Numbered from the stretch's first letter, positions 44,207 to 55,309 are shown. The stretch is DNA of 64,000 nucleotides from Streptomyces sp. NRRL F-5122 (GCF_001507435.1 NZ_LMWH01000070.1:62001-126000); one strand, 5' to 3'. Numbers and translations: made by a program. The notes: generated by a model from the sequence alone, not told the origin.

Positions 44207-44483
44207 GGCGGTGCCGGCCGACCGTGCCGGTGCCACCGGCGCCGACGGCACCGAGGGTGCCGCCGGGTGCCGGTGTCCCGGGTCTAGGACCCCGGCACGG
44301 CGTCCACGGGCTCGCGCCGCTTCGACGGCCGGGGAGGAGCCATCGTCTCGCCGAGACCCGTGGAAACCCCTGGAGACCGTGCAGAGCACCGGAGAGTCCA
44401 CTGCCGACGAGCGCCGCCGGGAATCTGCTTCGGGCGGCGCTCACCGGGTTCCGGTGGCCGTGTCACCGAACCGGTGACGGAGA

Positions 44484-45113
44484 TCAGCCGTACAGCCGCT
44501 GCCCGTACTGCGGGCCGTAGTGCCGTCCGAGTTCCTCCAGGCTTTCCGGACGGTGCTCCAGGGTCTTGGCGACCAGGGAGCGCGGCGGGGCCGCGTCCGG
44601 GTTCCAGCTGTCAGCCTTCCAGAGCCCGGCCCGCAACACGGCCTTCGGGCAGTGGTAGAAGACCTCGTCGACCTCGATCAGCAGCGCCAGCTTCGGGCGA
44701 TTCCCCTTCACGACCATCTGCTCGAAGAACGGGGCGTCCTGGAGGATGCGCGCCCGTCCGTTGATGCGCAGGGTGTCACTGCGGCCGGGCACCAGGTACA
44801 GCAACCCGACCTGCGGATTGGTCAGTATGTTGCGGAACCCGTCGCCGCGCCGGTTGCCGGGCCTGTCGGGTATGACGATCGTCGTGTCGTCGACAACCAG
44901 CGTGAAACCGGCGGGATCGCCCTTCGGCGAGGTGTCGCAACTGCCGTCGGCGGAGGAGGTCGACACCAGGCAGAACGGCGACGCGGCCAACCACTGCTTG
45001 TCGAGCTCGTGCAGACGGCTCCGCACCTTGTCCGCCGCCGCCGGCGTCGGTTCTCCGAGCAGCGCGCCCAACTGCTCGAGCGACGTCACCTCGACGAGAT
45101 CCTTGGAGACCAC
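44484..45113 (-). CDS. Pyridoxamine 5'-phosphate oxidase-family FMN flavoprotein
   Basis: A 209-residue split-barrel flavoprotein. Cys in SPFCLVSTSSADGSCDTSPKGDPAGF and IPDRPGNRRGDGFRNIL, with LRINGRARI, are typical of the FMN-dependent PPOX group. The C-terminal part EVFYHCPKAVLRAGLW fits the MSMEG/DR-type subclass. It could oxidise a pyridoxamine-like or other small substrate. It lies 234 bases from thiC, on the same strand; no shared operon is clear. Start ATG 45113. Confidence 0.86.
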   Translation of the reverse strand: MVSKDLVEVTSLEQLGALLGEPTPAAADKVRSRLHELDKQWLAASPFCLVSTSSADGSCDTSPKGDPAGFTLVVDDTTIVIPDRPGNRRGDGFRNILTNPQVGLLYLVPGRSDTLRINGRARILQDAPFFEQMVVKGNRPKLALLIEVDEVFYHCPKAVLRAGLWKADSWNPDAAPPRSLVAKTLEHRPESLEELGRHYGPQYGQRLYG

Positions 45114-45346
45114 GACCCACCCCCTCCGTCCGGCACGTGATCGCGTGGCAGAGAGTAGAGGAGTTCGCCTCGAACGGGCAGTTCCCGCTCACCCCGAACT
45201 CCTCGGACTTCTGCGGAATGCTCGCTGAGGCTTCGCGAGGTGCGAGACGCCCGGCGGCCGTAGGGGGGCCTCGGGAGCAGCGGGCGCGCCGGCGCGACGG
45301 GCGGTGCCCGTGATCAACCGACGACCACGAGCACCGGCCGGAAACA

Positions 45347-47287
<1,941 letters not shown>

Positions 47288-47369
47288 TGTGTGCAAAGGT
47301 CCTCTCACGCTAGCGTCTAATTCCGCGGCCTGCACAGTAGGCCTCGAGCCATCTTGCAATGATCGGTCG

Positions 47370-48824
47370 GTGACCTCGATGCAGCACCCGCCCCCCTATC
47401 CGCCCTCCGAGCCGCCCCGCGGACGCGGTCCGGGCGACCGGCACGACCATGGCCATGGAGGCGGTCACGGGCCCGGGGAAGGGTACGGAGGCGACCGTGG
47501 AGGCGCGTCCGGGGACGGCAACGGGTCCGGCGGCGGGCACGGCCACTCCCACAGCCACGGACCAGCCGCCCCCGTCTCGCGCCATCTGCGCAGAGTCATC
47601 GCGGCGATCCTCATTCCCTTCACCGCGGCGGTCGTGGTCGGTCTCGTGGTGCTGTGGCCCGGGGGTGTACCGGACCACAAGCGGACCGGTGTCGGCTTCG
47701 ACCGGCAGACGCAGCAGGCGACGGTCACCACGGTCGTAGCGGTGGACTGCAAGTCCGTGAACGCCTCGGGCGAGACCCCGACCGGCGACACCTCCACCGC
47801 CGAGGGTTCCTCGGCACAGCAAGAGGCGGGCGGTACCTGCAAGAAGGCGACGATCCGCGTCGACACCGGCAACGACAAGGGCCGTACGTTCACGGAGATC
47901 GTCCAGCCCGACCAGTCCCGGCAGTTGCACCAGGGCGAGAAGGTCGTGGTCGCCTATGAGCCCTCCGCGCCCAAGGACCTGCAGTACTCGGTCACCGATG
48001 TGAACCGCAAGCTCCCCATGGCCCTGCTCGCCGGCATCTTCGCGGTCGCCGTGGTGGTCGTGGGACGGTTGCGCGGCGTCATGGCGCTCGTCGCGCTGGC
48101 CGTGAGTTTCCTGGTGCTGAGTCTCTTCATCCTGCCGGCGATTCTGCAAGGCTCGAATCCGCTGCTCGTGGCCGTGGTCGGATCGAGCGCCATCATGCTG
48201 ATCGCCCTCTACATGTGCCACGGTCTTTCGGCCCGCACCTCGGTGGCGGTGCTCGGCACCCTCATCTCGCTGTCGCTGATCGGTCTGCTGGGCTCGGAGT
48301 TCATCGACTGGGCCGCGCTAACCGGGAACACGGACGACAACACCGGTCTGATCCATGGCCTGTACCCGCACATCGACATGAGCGGTCTGCTGCTCGCCGG
48401 CGTCATCATCGGTTCGCTGGGCGTTCTCGACGATGTGACGGTGACCCAGACGTCGGCGGTCTGGGAGCTCCACGAGGCGAACCCCTCGGTGGGGTGGCGC
48501 GGCCTCTACCGCGCGGGCATTCGCATCGGACGCGACCACATCGCATCGGTCGTGAACACTCTCGTTCTGGCGTACGCGGGTGCCGCGTTGCCCCTGCTGC
48601 TGCTCTTCTCGATCGCGCAGAGCGGTGTGGTGACGGTCGCCAACAGCGAGTTGGTCGCCGAGGAGATCGTGCGGACGCTCGTGGGATCGATCGGGCTGGT
48701 GGCCTCGGTGCCGGTCACCACCGCCCTGGCCGCCCTCATGGTCTCGGCCGACCGTCCGCAGACGGCGACGGCCGCGGAAGTGGCCCCGGCACGCGGGGGA
48801 AGGGGACGCCGCAGGAGGCGGTGA
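47370..48824 (+). CDS. YibE/F family membrane protein with His-rich N-terminus
   Basis: A 484-residue YibE/F-family transporter-like protein. The N-terminal 70 residues are rich in His/Gly/Asp (HDHGHGGGHGPG, HGHSHSHG), which suggests metal binding. After one helix and an exported beta domain (about 110-205) come about seven membrane helices, including LVAVVGSSAIMLIALYMCHG and GSLGVLDDVTVTQTSAVWEL. GTG 47370 is used; ATG 47379 is an alternative. It is divergent from thiC. The solute is unknown. Confidence 0.85.
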   Translation: MTSMQHPPPYPPSEPPRGRGPGDRHDHGHGGGHGPGEGYGGDRGGASGDGNGSGGGHGHSHSHGPAAPVSRHLRRVIAAILIPFTAAVVVGLVVLWPGGVPDHKRTGVGFDRQTQQATVTTVVAVDCKSVNASGETPTGDTSTAEGSSAQQEAGGTCKKATIRVDTGNDKGRTFTEIVQPDQSRQLHQGEKVVVAYEPSAPKDLQYSVTDVNRKLPMALLAGIFAVAVVVVGRLRGVMALVALAVSFLVLSLFILPAILQGSNPLLVAVVGSSAIMLIALYMCHGLSARTSVAVLGTLISLSLIGLLGSEFIDWAALTGNTDDNTGLIHGLYPHIDMSGLLLAGVIIGSLGVLDDVTVTQTSAVWELHEANPSVGWRGLYRAGIRIGRDHIASVVNTLVLAYAGAALPLLLLFSIAQSGVVTVANSELVAEEIVRTLVGSIGLVASVPVTTALAALMVSADRPQTATAAEVAPARGGRGRRRRR

Positions 48825-48986
48825 TCCACTGGAGCGGTGATCCGCCTGGAACCGCGGTCGGCCTGGAACGCCGGTCCGCCACAACGGTGTTCCGCCCCGG
48901 ACCGTGGAGGCAGCCGGGCGGACACGCCAAGTCCATCTGCCGCTGCCGACCTCACCGTCCGGTCGACGCGCCCGCTCATCACGCCT

Positions 48987-49063
48987 GAGGAACCGTTACA
49001 GCGCCTCAAACGCCGCGGCGCCTCCGGGTACGCACAGCACCCGCGAGGAACCGTTACAGCGCC
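48987..49063. repeat. Two 19-bp direct repeats beyond the ssgA stop
   Basis: GAGGAACCGTTACAGCGCC occurs at 48987-49005 and again at 49045-49063, 58 bases apart start to start. They lie in the gap between the convergent yibE/F-type gene and ssgA. The repeat itself has no strong dyad. Confidence 0.75.
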
Positions 49064-49073
49064 GCAGAGAGCC

Positions 49074-49481
49074 TCAGCCGGCGCTCTGCTCCTCCGCCAG
49101 GATCCGGTCCAGCGCCTCGTCCAGATGCGCGTCGAAGTCGGCGAGGGAGCCCTCCTGCCCGAGCGGCACCAGCTTGTCCGTGCGGTCGAGAAACGCCACG
49201 AGCGGCACGGCACCCGATCGGAACAGTGCCCGATCGGCGCCCACCTGGAGCCGGATCAGCACATCGCCGAAGGTGTCCGGCTCGGCCGGCGCGATGTGCA
49301 CGTCGCCGTCACCACACGGCCGCCCTACCCCGTCGACCAGCAGCTCGCGTCCGAAGGCCCAGGTCACGGGCGCATCACCGGGCAAGTGGAAGGTCAGCCG
49401 TACGGCATAGGGATCGCAGGTCTCGTAACACAGCTCCACCGGAATGCGGAACGAGAGCTCCTCCGAGACGAGAAAACTCAT
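49074..49481 (-). CDS. ssgA: SsgA-like cell-division and sporulation activator
   Basis: A 135-residue SsgA-like protein. These actinomycete proteins mark septum sites and help start sporulation division. The sequence FLVSEELSFRIPVELCYE, DPYAVRLTFHLPGD and VTWAFGRELL, and then LFRSGAVPLVAFLDRTDKLVPLGQE, match SsgA closely. The IclR-type gene directly upstream (49611) corresponds to SsgR, its activator in S. coelicolor, which supports naming this paralogue ssgA. Start ATG 49481 has GAGG five bases upstream; an ATG one codon earlier is possible. Confidence 0.92.
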   Translation of the reverse strand: MSFLVSEELSFRIPVELCYETCDPYAVRLTFHLPGDAPVTWAFGRELLVDGVGRPCGDGDVHIAPAEPDTFGDVLIRLQVGADRALFRSGAVPLVAFLDRTDKLVPLGQEGSLADFDAHLDEALDRILAEEQSAG

Positions 49482-49610
49482 CATGACCTCTGCCTGTACC
49501 GACTCACGCATCGCCTACCCCGTCAGTAGCCGTCGACTGGCCAGGAATGATCCCCCTGACACGCTCAGAAGTTTGCTGAACGTAGATGGCAGATCACAAG
49601 GAGTGAGTTT

Positions 49611-50453
49611 TCAGATGTTGATAGAGACGGCGAGTGTCCCTACTAGCCTTCCGACCTCCGCCTGCAACCGATATGCCGCGGACAGCAGCCGGTCGGTCTG
49701 GTGGGCGGGCAGGGAGATGGCCACCGTCGCAGCCGTCGCACCAGCGGTGATGGGCACCGCGGCACAGACGGTACCCAGTGCGTACTCCTGGCGCTCGAGG
49801 ACGGGTTCCATCCGTCCGATGCGGTCGAGCCGCCGCAGAAGAATGTGCTCGTCGCGCACCGTGTAGGGGGTGATCGATCGCACAGGATAGCGATCGATGT
49901 GGTCCCGCCGGGCCTCCTCGTCGAGCTGCGACAGGAGGCATTGACCGATCGCGTGTGCGTGCCCGGTCTCCCGGAAGTCGGCCCATTCCGCGACCGCCGG
50001 GGTGCCCGGGCTGTCGGCCACGCTGAGGACCTCGATCTCGCCCTCGCGATAGACCGCGTAGTAAACGGGGGCACCGATCGAATCACGCCATTGTGCGAGT
50101 GCGTCGTCCATGACGCTGCGACGTTTCTGCTGGACCGCGCCGCTGCTCAGTCGCTCGGCGGCGTCACCGAGGAAGAACAGCCCCTTCTCCCGGCGCAGAT
50201 AGCCTTCGTGGGTCAGGGTGCGCAGCAGGTGGTATGCCGTGGGCAGCGCGAGACCGACCTCGCGCGCCAGCTGCTTGGCCGGGGCGCCGTACTCACGGTC
50301 GGCGACGGCTTCGAGCAGCCGCATCGCCCGCTGCACGGACCCGATGAGGGTCGATTGCGGTTGCCCGGGCGGAAGTCGCTCCTCCACCGGTGAGGCGCGC
50401 CGCTGGACGGGTGGGGCGGGTGAGTCTGCGCGTGCGGTGCCAACCGTGGCCAA
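49611..50453 (-). CDS. ssgR: IclR-family regulator SsgR
   Basis: A 280-residue IclR-family regulator. The winged helix occupies about 40-105 (PAKQLAREVGLALPTAYHLLRTL), and the effector domain follows to the end. Position immediately upstream of ssgA and the same strand match SsgR, which activates ssgA. The start is TTG 50453, six bases after GGAG. The 129-base gap to ssgA holds its promoter. It is separated from DUF5326 by 243 bases that contain nothing else I can identify. Confidence 0.9.
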   Translation of the reverse strand: MATVGTARADSPAPPVQRRASPVEERLPPGQPQSTLIGSVQRAMRLLEAVADREYGAPAKQLAREVGLALPTAYHLLRTLTHEGYLRREKGLFFLGDAAERLSSGAVQQKRRSVMDDALAQWRDSIGAPVYYAVYREGEIEVLSVADSPGTPAVAEWADFRETGHAHAIGQCLLSQLDEEARRDHIDRYPVRSITPYTVRDEHILLRRLDRIGRMEPVLERQEYALGTVCAAVPITAGATAATVAISLPAHQTDRLLSAAYRLQAEVGRLVGTLAVSINI

Positions 50454-50696
50454 GGATCACTCCCGGAGCGCGAGGAGGGCCTCCCGTGCGGGGACACGGA
50501 AGGGGATGCGCCACGCGCGAGGCCTGCCGCGCGTCGAGCTCCGGACTTTAACGGTCCGCCACCCCCTGCCGACGGCCTCACCGAGAAAACTTCCCCCGGC
50601 CGAGGGAACCTCAGCCCGCTGTTTCCGGCCGCTTGTTCCGGCCCACCCCGTCCGGCAGCGCTCCGCCGCGCCGTACGCCCCGCTCGGTCACGACCG

Positions 50697-50909
50697 TCAC
50701 CAGTCTCCGCGCGACGTAAAGCTCGACATGAACTTCCGCACGACGTAGATCAGCCCGCCGACCAGAGCGACGAACACCAGCAGCTTGAACAGCAGCCCGA
50801 TGACAAAGCCGATGACGCTCGCGATCACACCCCCGAAGACGACCAGGGCGATGACCGGCACCGCGATCCACTTCACCCACCACGGCAAACCCGCGAAGAT
50901 CTCTCGCAT
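50697..50909 (-). CDS. DUF5326 family small membrane protein
   Basis: A 70-residue protein. MREIFAGLPWWVKW leads into two hydrophobic helices (about 14-38 and 40-58), with a short basic C-terminus RKFMSSFTSRGDW. This is the actinobacterial DUF5326 pattern. It should sit in the membrane; no function is known. Start ATG 50909. It is the first of two small leftward genes, 164 bases from the cupin gene. Confidence 0.85.
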   Translation of the reverse strand: MREIFAGLPWWVKWIAVPVIALVVFGGVIASVIGFVIGLLFKLLVFVALVGGLIYVVRKFMSSFTSRGDW

Positions 50910-51073
50910 CGCCTTGTCCTTGTCTCTGTGCCCGTCGCCCCACGTCCAGTTCGGGGGCTCTGCTCACGGGTCCCTGTTCTGTCTTCGATGCTAGGGCCGC
51001 CGAGGGGCGGAGAGTACGCCTCGCATCCCTCGTCCTCCCCTGACCGTCCCCCTAGGGAACCCCGAAGCCGGCC

Positions 51074-51391
51074 TCAGCTCTCGGGCGGAGAGAACATCAC
51101 CAGCACCCTCAGGTCCTCGGTGATGTGGTGGAACTTGTGGGCGACGCCGGCGGGCACGTAGACGACACTGCCGCGGGCGACCTGAGTGGTCTCCAGGCCC
51201 ACGGTGATCGAGGCCCTGCCGCTGACCACGAAGTACACCTCGTCCTGCTGGTGCGGGGTCTGCGGGTCACGCTCGCCCGCGTCGAGCGCATACAGCCCGA
51301 CCGACATGTTCCGCTCCCGCAGGAACTGCAGATAGGCACCCTCGTTGACTGCGCGCTCCGCCTCCAGTTCGTCCAGCCGGAATGCCTTCAT
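51074..51391 (-). CDS. Cupin-domain protein
   Basis: A 105-residue single cupin. Motif 1 is HQQDEVYFVVSGRASITVG and motif 2 is VVYVPAGVAHKFHHI, giving two of the metal-binding His and the Glu. The small size suggests a mononuclear-metal binding protein, enzyme or sensor. Start ATG 51391, divergent from the holin-type gene at 51451 with a 59-base gap, so the two promoters overlap. Ligand unknown. Confidence 0.87.
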   Translation of the reverse strand: MKAFRLDELEAERAVNEGAYLQFLRERNMSVGLYALDAGERDPQTPHQQDEVYFVVSGRASITVGLETTQVARGSVVYVPAGVAHKFHHITEDLRVLVMFSPPES

Positions 51392-51450
51392 CGCAGTTGT
51401 CCGCCCTTGCTCGGTACTCGTCTCTGATCGCGTCTGCCACGATCAGACAC

Positions 51451-51828
51451 ATGAAGAATTTCGTAGTCAAGACGATCGCCAACGCGGGGGCCCTGGCCGT
51501 CGCCGTCTGGATCCTGGACAAGATCACCCTCACCGGGACGAGCACCGGCAAGAAGATAGGCACGCTCATCGTCGTCGCCCTGCTCTTCGGCCTGGTGAAC
51601 TTCCTGGTCAAGCCGGTCGTGAAGGTGCTGACCTTCCCGCTGTTCATCCTGACCCTCGGCCTGATCACCCTGGTCGTCAACGCACTGATGCTGCTGCTCA
51701 CCTCGTGGATTGCGGGCAAGCTGGATCTGAGCTTCCACGTCGAGGGCTTCTGGACCGCCGTCCTCGGCGGCCTGATCATTTCGATCGTCTCCTGGGCGCT
51801 GCACATGGTGCTGCCCGACGAGGACTGA
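51451..51828 (+). CDS. Phage-holin-family-like four-helix membrane protein
   Basis: A 125-residue membrane protein of the phage holin family IV (YvlD-like) type. Four hydrophobic helices are visible (about 9-24, 34-50, 55-85 and 100-118), with the central GLVNFLVKPVVKVLTFPLFILTLGLITLVVNALML typical of the group. It is chromosomal and not phage-linked here. It ends one base before the tyrosine phosphatase start, so the two are translationally coupled, and the PLP gene follows. Role unknown. Confidence 0.86.
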   Translation: MKNFVVKTIANAGALAVAVWILDKITLTGTSTGKKIGTLIVVALLFGLVNFLVKPVVKVLTFPLFILTLGLITLVVNALMLLLTSWIAGKLDLSFHVEGFWTAVLGGLIISIVSWALHMVLPDED

Positions 51829-52329
51829 GTGAGCCCCATGACCTACCGCGTCTGCTTCGTCTGCACCGGCAACATCTGCCGTTCGCCGATGGCCGAGTCC
51901 GTCTTCCGCGCACGCGTCGAGGAGGCCGGTCTCGACGAGCTGGTCGAGGTCGACAGCGCGGGGACGGGCGACTGGCACGAGGGTGACGGCGCCGATCCGC
52001 GCACCGCCACCGTCCTGGAGGAGCACGGCTACGGCAGTGATCATGTCGCCCGCCAGTTCCGGGACTCCTGGTTCTCCCGGCTCGATCTCGTGATCGCGCT
52101 CGACTCCGGCCACCTCAAGGCCCTGCGGCGGCTCGCACCCACCCCCGAGGACGCGGCGAAGGTCCGGCTCCTGCGCTCCTACGATCCGGCGGCCGGCGAC
52201 GACCTCGACGTGCCCGATCCTTATTACGGGGGGATGGACGGGTTCGAGGCCTGTCTTGAGATGGTGGAGACGGCGAGCCACGGGCTGCTCGCCGAGGTGA
52301 GAGAGCATCTGGAGGGACGGGCGGCATGA
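51829..52329 (+). CDS. Low-molecular-weight protein-tyrosine phosphatase
   Basis: A 166-residue phosphatase. The P-loop CTGNICRSPM (Cys12-x5-Arg18) and the DPYYGG general acid Asp near the C-terminus are intact. Such enzymes act on phosphotyrosine proteins and influence secondary metabolism in Streptomyces. GTG 51829 directly follows the holin-type stop with GAGGA at good spacing; ATG 51838 is the alternative. Its stop overlaps the next ATG (ATGA), so three genes form one unit. Confidence 0.93.
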   Translation: MSPMTYRVCFVCTGNICRSPMAESVFRARVEEAGLDELVEVDSAGTGDWHEGDGADPRTATVLEEHGYGSDHVARQFRDSWFSRLDLVIALDSGHLKALRRLAPTPEDAAKVRLLRSYDPAAGDDLDVPDPYYGGMDGFEACLEMVETASHGLLAEVREHLEGRAA

Positions 52330-53477
52330 AGCCAGGGGACAACGACACGCCGGGTACGGGAATCGGCGACGGTACGCGCGCCGTCCGGGCGGGACTGCCC
52401 GAGCCGGTCAAGTACGAGCCGACGCTCCCGGGCCCCGTCTTCGCCGCGCACTTCCATCTGCCCGGAGAGCCGACCGGTCCGTACACCTACGGTCGTGACG
52501 AGAACCCCACCTGGACCCATCTGGAGCGGGCCATCGGCGAGCTGGAGGCGCCCGGCGAGGACGTCGAGACGCTCGCCTTCGCCTCCGGCATGGCCGCGAT
52601 CTCGGCGGTTCTCTTCTCGCAGCTGCGCGCCGGTGACACCGTGGTGCTGCCCACGGACGGCTACCAGGTGCTGCCCCTGGTACGTGAGCAGCTGACCGCC
52701 TACGGCGTCGAGGTGCGCACCGCGCCCACCGGCGACGACGCCCAGCTCGGTGTGCTCGACGGCGCCAAGCTGCTGTGGATCGAGACACCCTCGAACCCGG
52801 GGCTCGACGTCTGCGACCTGCGCAGGATCGTCGAGGTGGCGCACGCGCAGGGCACCCTCGTCGCCGTCGACAACACCCTGGCGACCCCGCTCGGGCAACG
52901 GCCCCTGGAGCTGGGCGCCGACTTCTCCGTGGCCAGCGGCACCAAGATGCTCACCGGACACGGTGACCTGCTGCTCGGGTACGTGGCGTCCCGTGATGCC
53001 GGCCTCATGTCCTCGGTGCGACGCTGGCGCAAGATCGTCGGGGCGATCCCCGGCCCCATGGAGGCATGGCTCGCACACCGCTCACTGGCCACGCTCCATC
53101 TGCGCGCCGAGCGTCAGACGGCCAACGCGCTCGCGCTCGCCGAGGTGCTCCGCGGCCGCCCCGAGGTGACCGGGCTGCGGTATCCGGGTCTGCCCGACGA
53201 CCCCGCCCACAAGATCGCCGCGCAGCAGATGCGGCGCTTCGGGTGCGTGGTGTCGTTCTCCTTGCCCACGCGTGCCCACGCCGAGCGCTTTCTCGAGGCC
53301 CTGCGGCTCGTCGACGACGCCACGAGTTTCGGCGGTGTGCGGTCCACGGCCGAGCGGCGTGGACGCTGGGGCGGTGACGCGGTGCCGGAGGGCTTCATCC
53401 GCTTCTCCGCCGGTGCGGAGGACCCGCAGGACCTGGTGGCCGATGTGCTCCGTGCGCTGGACGAATCGGCATACTGA
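52326..53477 (+). CDS. Cystathionine gamma-lyase-type PLP enzyme
   Basis: A 383-residue Cys/Met-metabolism PLP enzyme. SGMAAISAVLF binds the phosphate, and Lys207 (SVASGTKMLTGHGD) is the Schiff-base residue, with VDNTLATPLGQ typical of the family. Expected reaction: cleavage of cystathionine to cysteine, ammonia and 2-oxobutyrate. The first 20 residues are longer and more flexible than usual. It overlaps the phosphatase stop by four bases (ATGA). A terminator follows at 53566. Confidence 0.9.
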   Translation: MKPGDNDTPGTGIGDGTRAVRAGLPEPVKYEPTLPGPVFAAHFHLPGEPTGPYTYGRDENPTWTHLERAIGELEAPGEDVETLAFASGMAAISAVLFSQLRAGDTVVLPTDGYQVLPLVREQLTAYGVEVRTAPTGDDAQLGVLDGAKLLWIETPSNPGLDVCDLRRIVEVAHAQGTLVAVDNTLATPLGQRPLELGADFSVASGTKMLTGHGDLLLGYVASRDAGLMSSVRRWRKIVGAIPGPMEAWLAHRSLATLHLRAERQTANALALAEVLRGRPEVTGLRYPGLPDDPAHKIAAQQMRRFGCVVSFSLPTRAHAERFLEALRLVDDATSFGGVRSTAERRGRWGGDAVPEGFIRFSAGAEDPQDLVADVLRALDESAY

Positions 53478-53565
53478 CCCACGTCGTGGCGGTGACACCC
53501 GCTCCGGCTACGCAGTTCCGGAGCGTCGAGGCACCGCCCCGGGGATACTTTCTACGTACAACGGA

Positions 53566-53598
53566 CGGTCCGAGCCTCCCCCCTCGTGGCTCGGACCG
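53566..53598. terminator. Hairpin after the PLP lyase gene
   Basis: Perfect 11-bp inverted repeat CGGTCCGAGCC / GGCTCGGACCG (53566-53576, 53588-53598), 88 bases beyond the stop of the three-gene unit. Confidence 0.75.
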
Positions 53599-53679
53599 CC
53601 CCGGTTCTGCGCGCGAAGAACCGCGCGACCAAGGCTAGTTGACTCTGTGTCAGTGTCCAATCACAGTAGCGACAGCGAC

Positions 53680-53697
53680 CTATCGACTTATTTATAG
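53680..53697. promoter_or_regulatory. Candidate LysR-type binding site
   Basis: CTAT-N10-ATAG in an AT-rich stretch (53680-53697), of the T-N11-A kind used by LysR regulators, 38 bases before the LysR gene start. It could be the autoregulatory site. Confidence 0.4.
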
Positions 53698-53735
53698 TTG
53701 GGCGCCGTCGGGGTGCGAGGAGGGGAGAGAACACG

Positions 53736-54644
53736 ATGGATCTGGCCCTGCTGCGGACCTTCGTGACCGTGCACCGGGCAGGTTCCTTCACCCGCGCCGC
53801 GGCGCTGCTCGGCCTCTCGCAACCGGCGGTCACCTCGCAGATCCGCACCCTGGAACGGCAACTGGGCCGCCCCCTCTTCCTACGGCAGGCCCGTGGAGTG
53901 ACCCCCACGACCATCGGGGACGAACTCGCGCACAAGGCGGCACCTCATCTCGACGCCCTGGTGGAGATCACCGAGACCGGACTCGACGAGCACTCCTCGC
54001 TGCGCACCCTCCACCTCGCGGGCCCTCCGGAGTTCACCGCCGAGCGGGCCCTTCCCGCCCTCGTGGAACTGTCCGACGACGGCGGACAGAGGCTCGCGCT
54101 GCGCGCCTCCTTCGGGAACGCCGACGAGACCCTGGAAGGGCTTTCCGCCGGGCACCACGATCTGGCCATCACCACGACCCGTCCGCGTGGCGTCCTGCTC
54201 ACGGCGACTCCGCTCTGCGACGAAGAGCATGTCCTGGTCGCCTCCCCCCGCTGGGCCGCACGCATCGGCGGCCCCGGCAAGCTGCGCCGCAAAGGCGCCC
54301 AGGCGCTGGAGAACCTTCCGGTGGTCGAGGTGCACGAATCCCTGCCCTTCGTCTCCCGCTACTGGGCCTCCGTCTTCGACTCCCTGCCGGCCGCCTCCGG
54401 CTCCGTGATCGTCCCCGATCTGCGTGCGGTCCTCGCCTGCGCCGTCACCGGTGCCGGACTCGCCGTGCTGCCCCGCTATCTCTGCGGCTCCTCACTGGAG
54501 CGGGGCGATGTGGTGGCCCTCCATGAACCCGCGGTCCCTCCGCTGCGGACGTACTTCCTCGTGGTCCGTACGGGGACACTGGCCATGCCGCACATAGCCC
54601 GGGCACATGAGTGGCTGCTGCGTACAGCAGCCGATTGGTGCTGA
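53736..54644 (+). CDS. LysR family transcriptional regulator
   Basis: A 302-residue regulator. The N-terminal winged helix (AGSFTRAAALLGLSQPAVTSQIRTLE, about residues 15-40) is canonical. The effector domain spans about 90-302. LysR genes usually lie divergent to their target, but here the neighbours on both sides run the same way, so the regulated gene is not apparent. ATG 53736 has a GGGGAGAG ribosome site upstream. No TTA codon. Confidence 0.92.
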   Translation: MDLALLRTFVTVHRAGSFTRAAALLGLSQPAVTSQIRTLERQLGRPLFLRQARGVTPTTIGDELAHKAAPHLDALVEITETGLDEHSSLRTLHLAGPPEFTAERALPALVELSDDGGQRLALRASFGNADETLEGLSAGHHDLAITTTRPRGVLLTATPLCDEEHVLVASPRWAARIGGPGKLRRKGAQALENLPVVEVHESLPFVSRYWASVFDSLPAASGSVIVPDLRAVLACAVTGAGLAVLPRYLCGSSLERGDVVALHEPAVPPLRTYFLVVRTGTLAMPHIARAHEWLLRTAADWC

Positions 54645-54761
54645 TCGAGGATGAGACGCCATATCCGGCGCCACAACCGGGACGCTGGGCGCTCTCGGCG
54701 CACCGTCACTGGGCGCAACCGGGGATTCACGTGGGATTCGACTCCGTGTGGAGTGAGCGAT

Positions 54762-54775
54762 GTTTCACGTGGAAC
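54762..54775. promoter_or_regulatory. parS site (one change) upstream of the NUDIX gene
   Basis: GTTTCACGTGGAAC differs from the perfect palindrome by one base (the 16-mer TGTTTCACGTGGAACA fits the general bacterial parS). It lies 21 bases before the NUDIX start. A partial look-alike, ATTCACGTGGGAT, occurs about 35 bases upstream. Confidence 0.85.
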
Positions 54776-54796
54776 AGGTTGGGCCACATTCCACCC

Positions 54797-55279
54797 ATGA
54801 CCGTTCGCCCCGTGGTCAAGCGCACCGCCCGCGCCATCCTGCTCGATGGCGACGACCTGATTCTGATCAAGCGCACCAAGCCCGGCGTCGATCCCTACTG
54901 GGTCACACCAGGCGGCGGCGTCGAGCCGTCGGACGCGACCGTCATCGACGCCCTCCACCGCGAGGTGCACGAAGAGCTCGGCGCCAAGATCACCGATGTC
55001 GTGCCCTGCTTCGTCGACACGGTCGAGCACATCGGCGAGGGGGGTGGCGCGACCGGTGTAAAGGTCCAGCACTTCTTCGTCTGCCGACTTGAGTCCATGG
55101 ACGAGCGTCTGCGGCACGGTCCCGAGGTCGAGGAACCCGCCGGCGAGTACGAGATCGTGCGGGTGCCCTTCACACGGGTCGGTATCGCGTCCGTCCATCT
55201 TGTGCCGCTGTCCCTGCGGCACTATCTCGACGGGAACATCGAAGGCGTACGAGCCATGCACGCGCCCGATCTGGGCTGA
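54797..55279 (+). CDS. NUDIX hydrolase
   Basis: A 160-residue NUDIX-fold pyrophosphatase. The Nudix box is GGGVEPSDATVIDALHREVHEELG; the metal-binding REVHEE core is intact but the first Glu position is Asp and the spacing before RE is one longer than the classical G-x5-E-x7-RE. It should cleave a nucleoside diphosphate linked to another group. ATG 54797. It is convergent with the flavohaemoglobin-like gene, with 30 bases between their stops. Confidence 0.88.
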   Translation: MTVRPVVKRTARAILLDGDDLILIKRTKPGVDPYWVTPGGGVEPSDATVIDALHREVHEELGAKITDVVPCFVDTVEHIGEGGGATGVKVQHFFVCRLESMDERLRHGPEVEEPAGEYEIVRVPFTRVGIASVHLVPLSLRHYLDGNIEGVRAMHAPDLG

Positions 55280-55309
55280 CGTCGTGCACAGCGGTCCGGT
55301 GGGCGGCAG

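Noticed and set aside
54723..54737. Second parS-like sequence ATTCACGTGGGAT before the NUDIX gene
   Set aside because: The core CACGTG is present but both flanks are off consensus, so I do not count it as a site.
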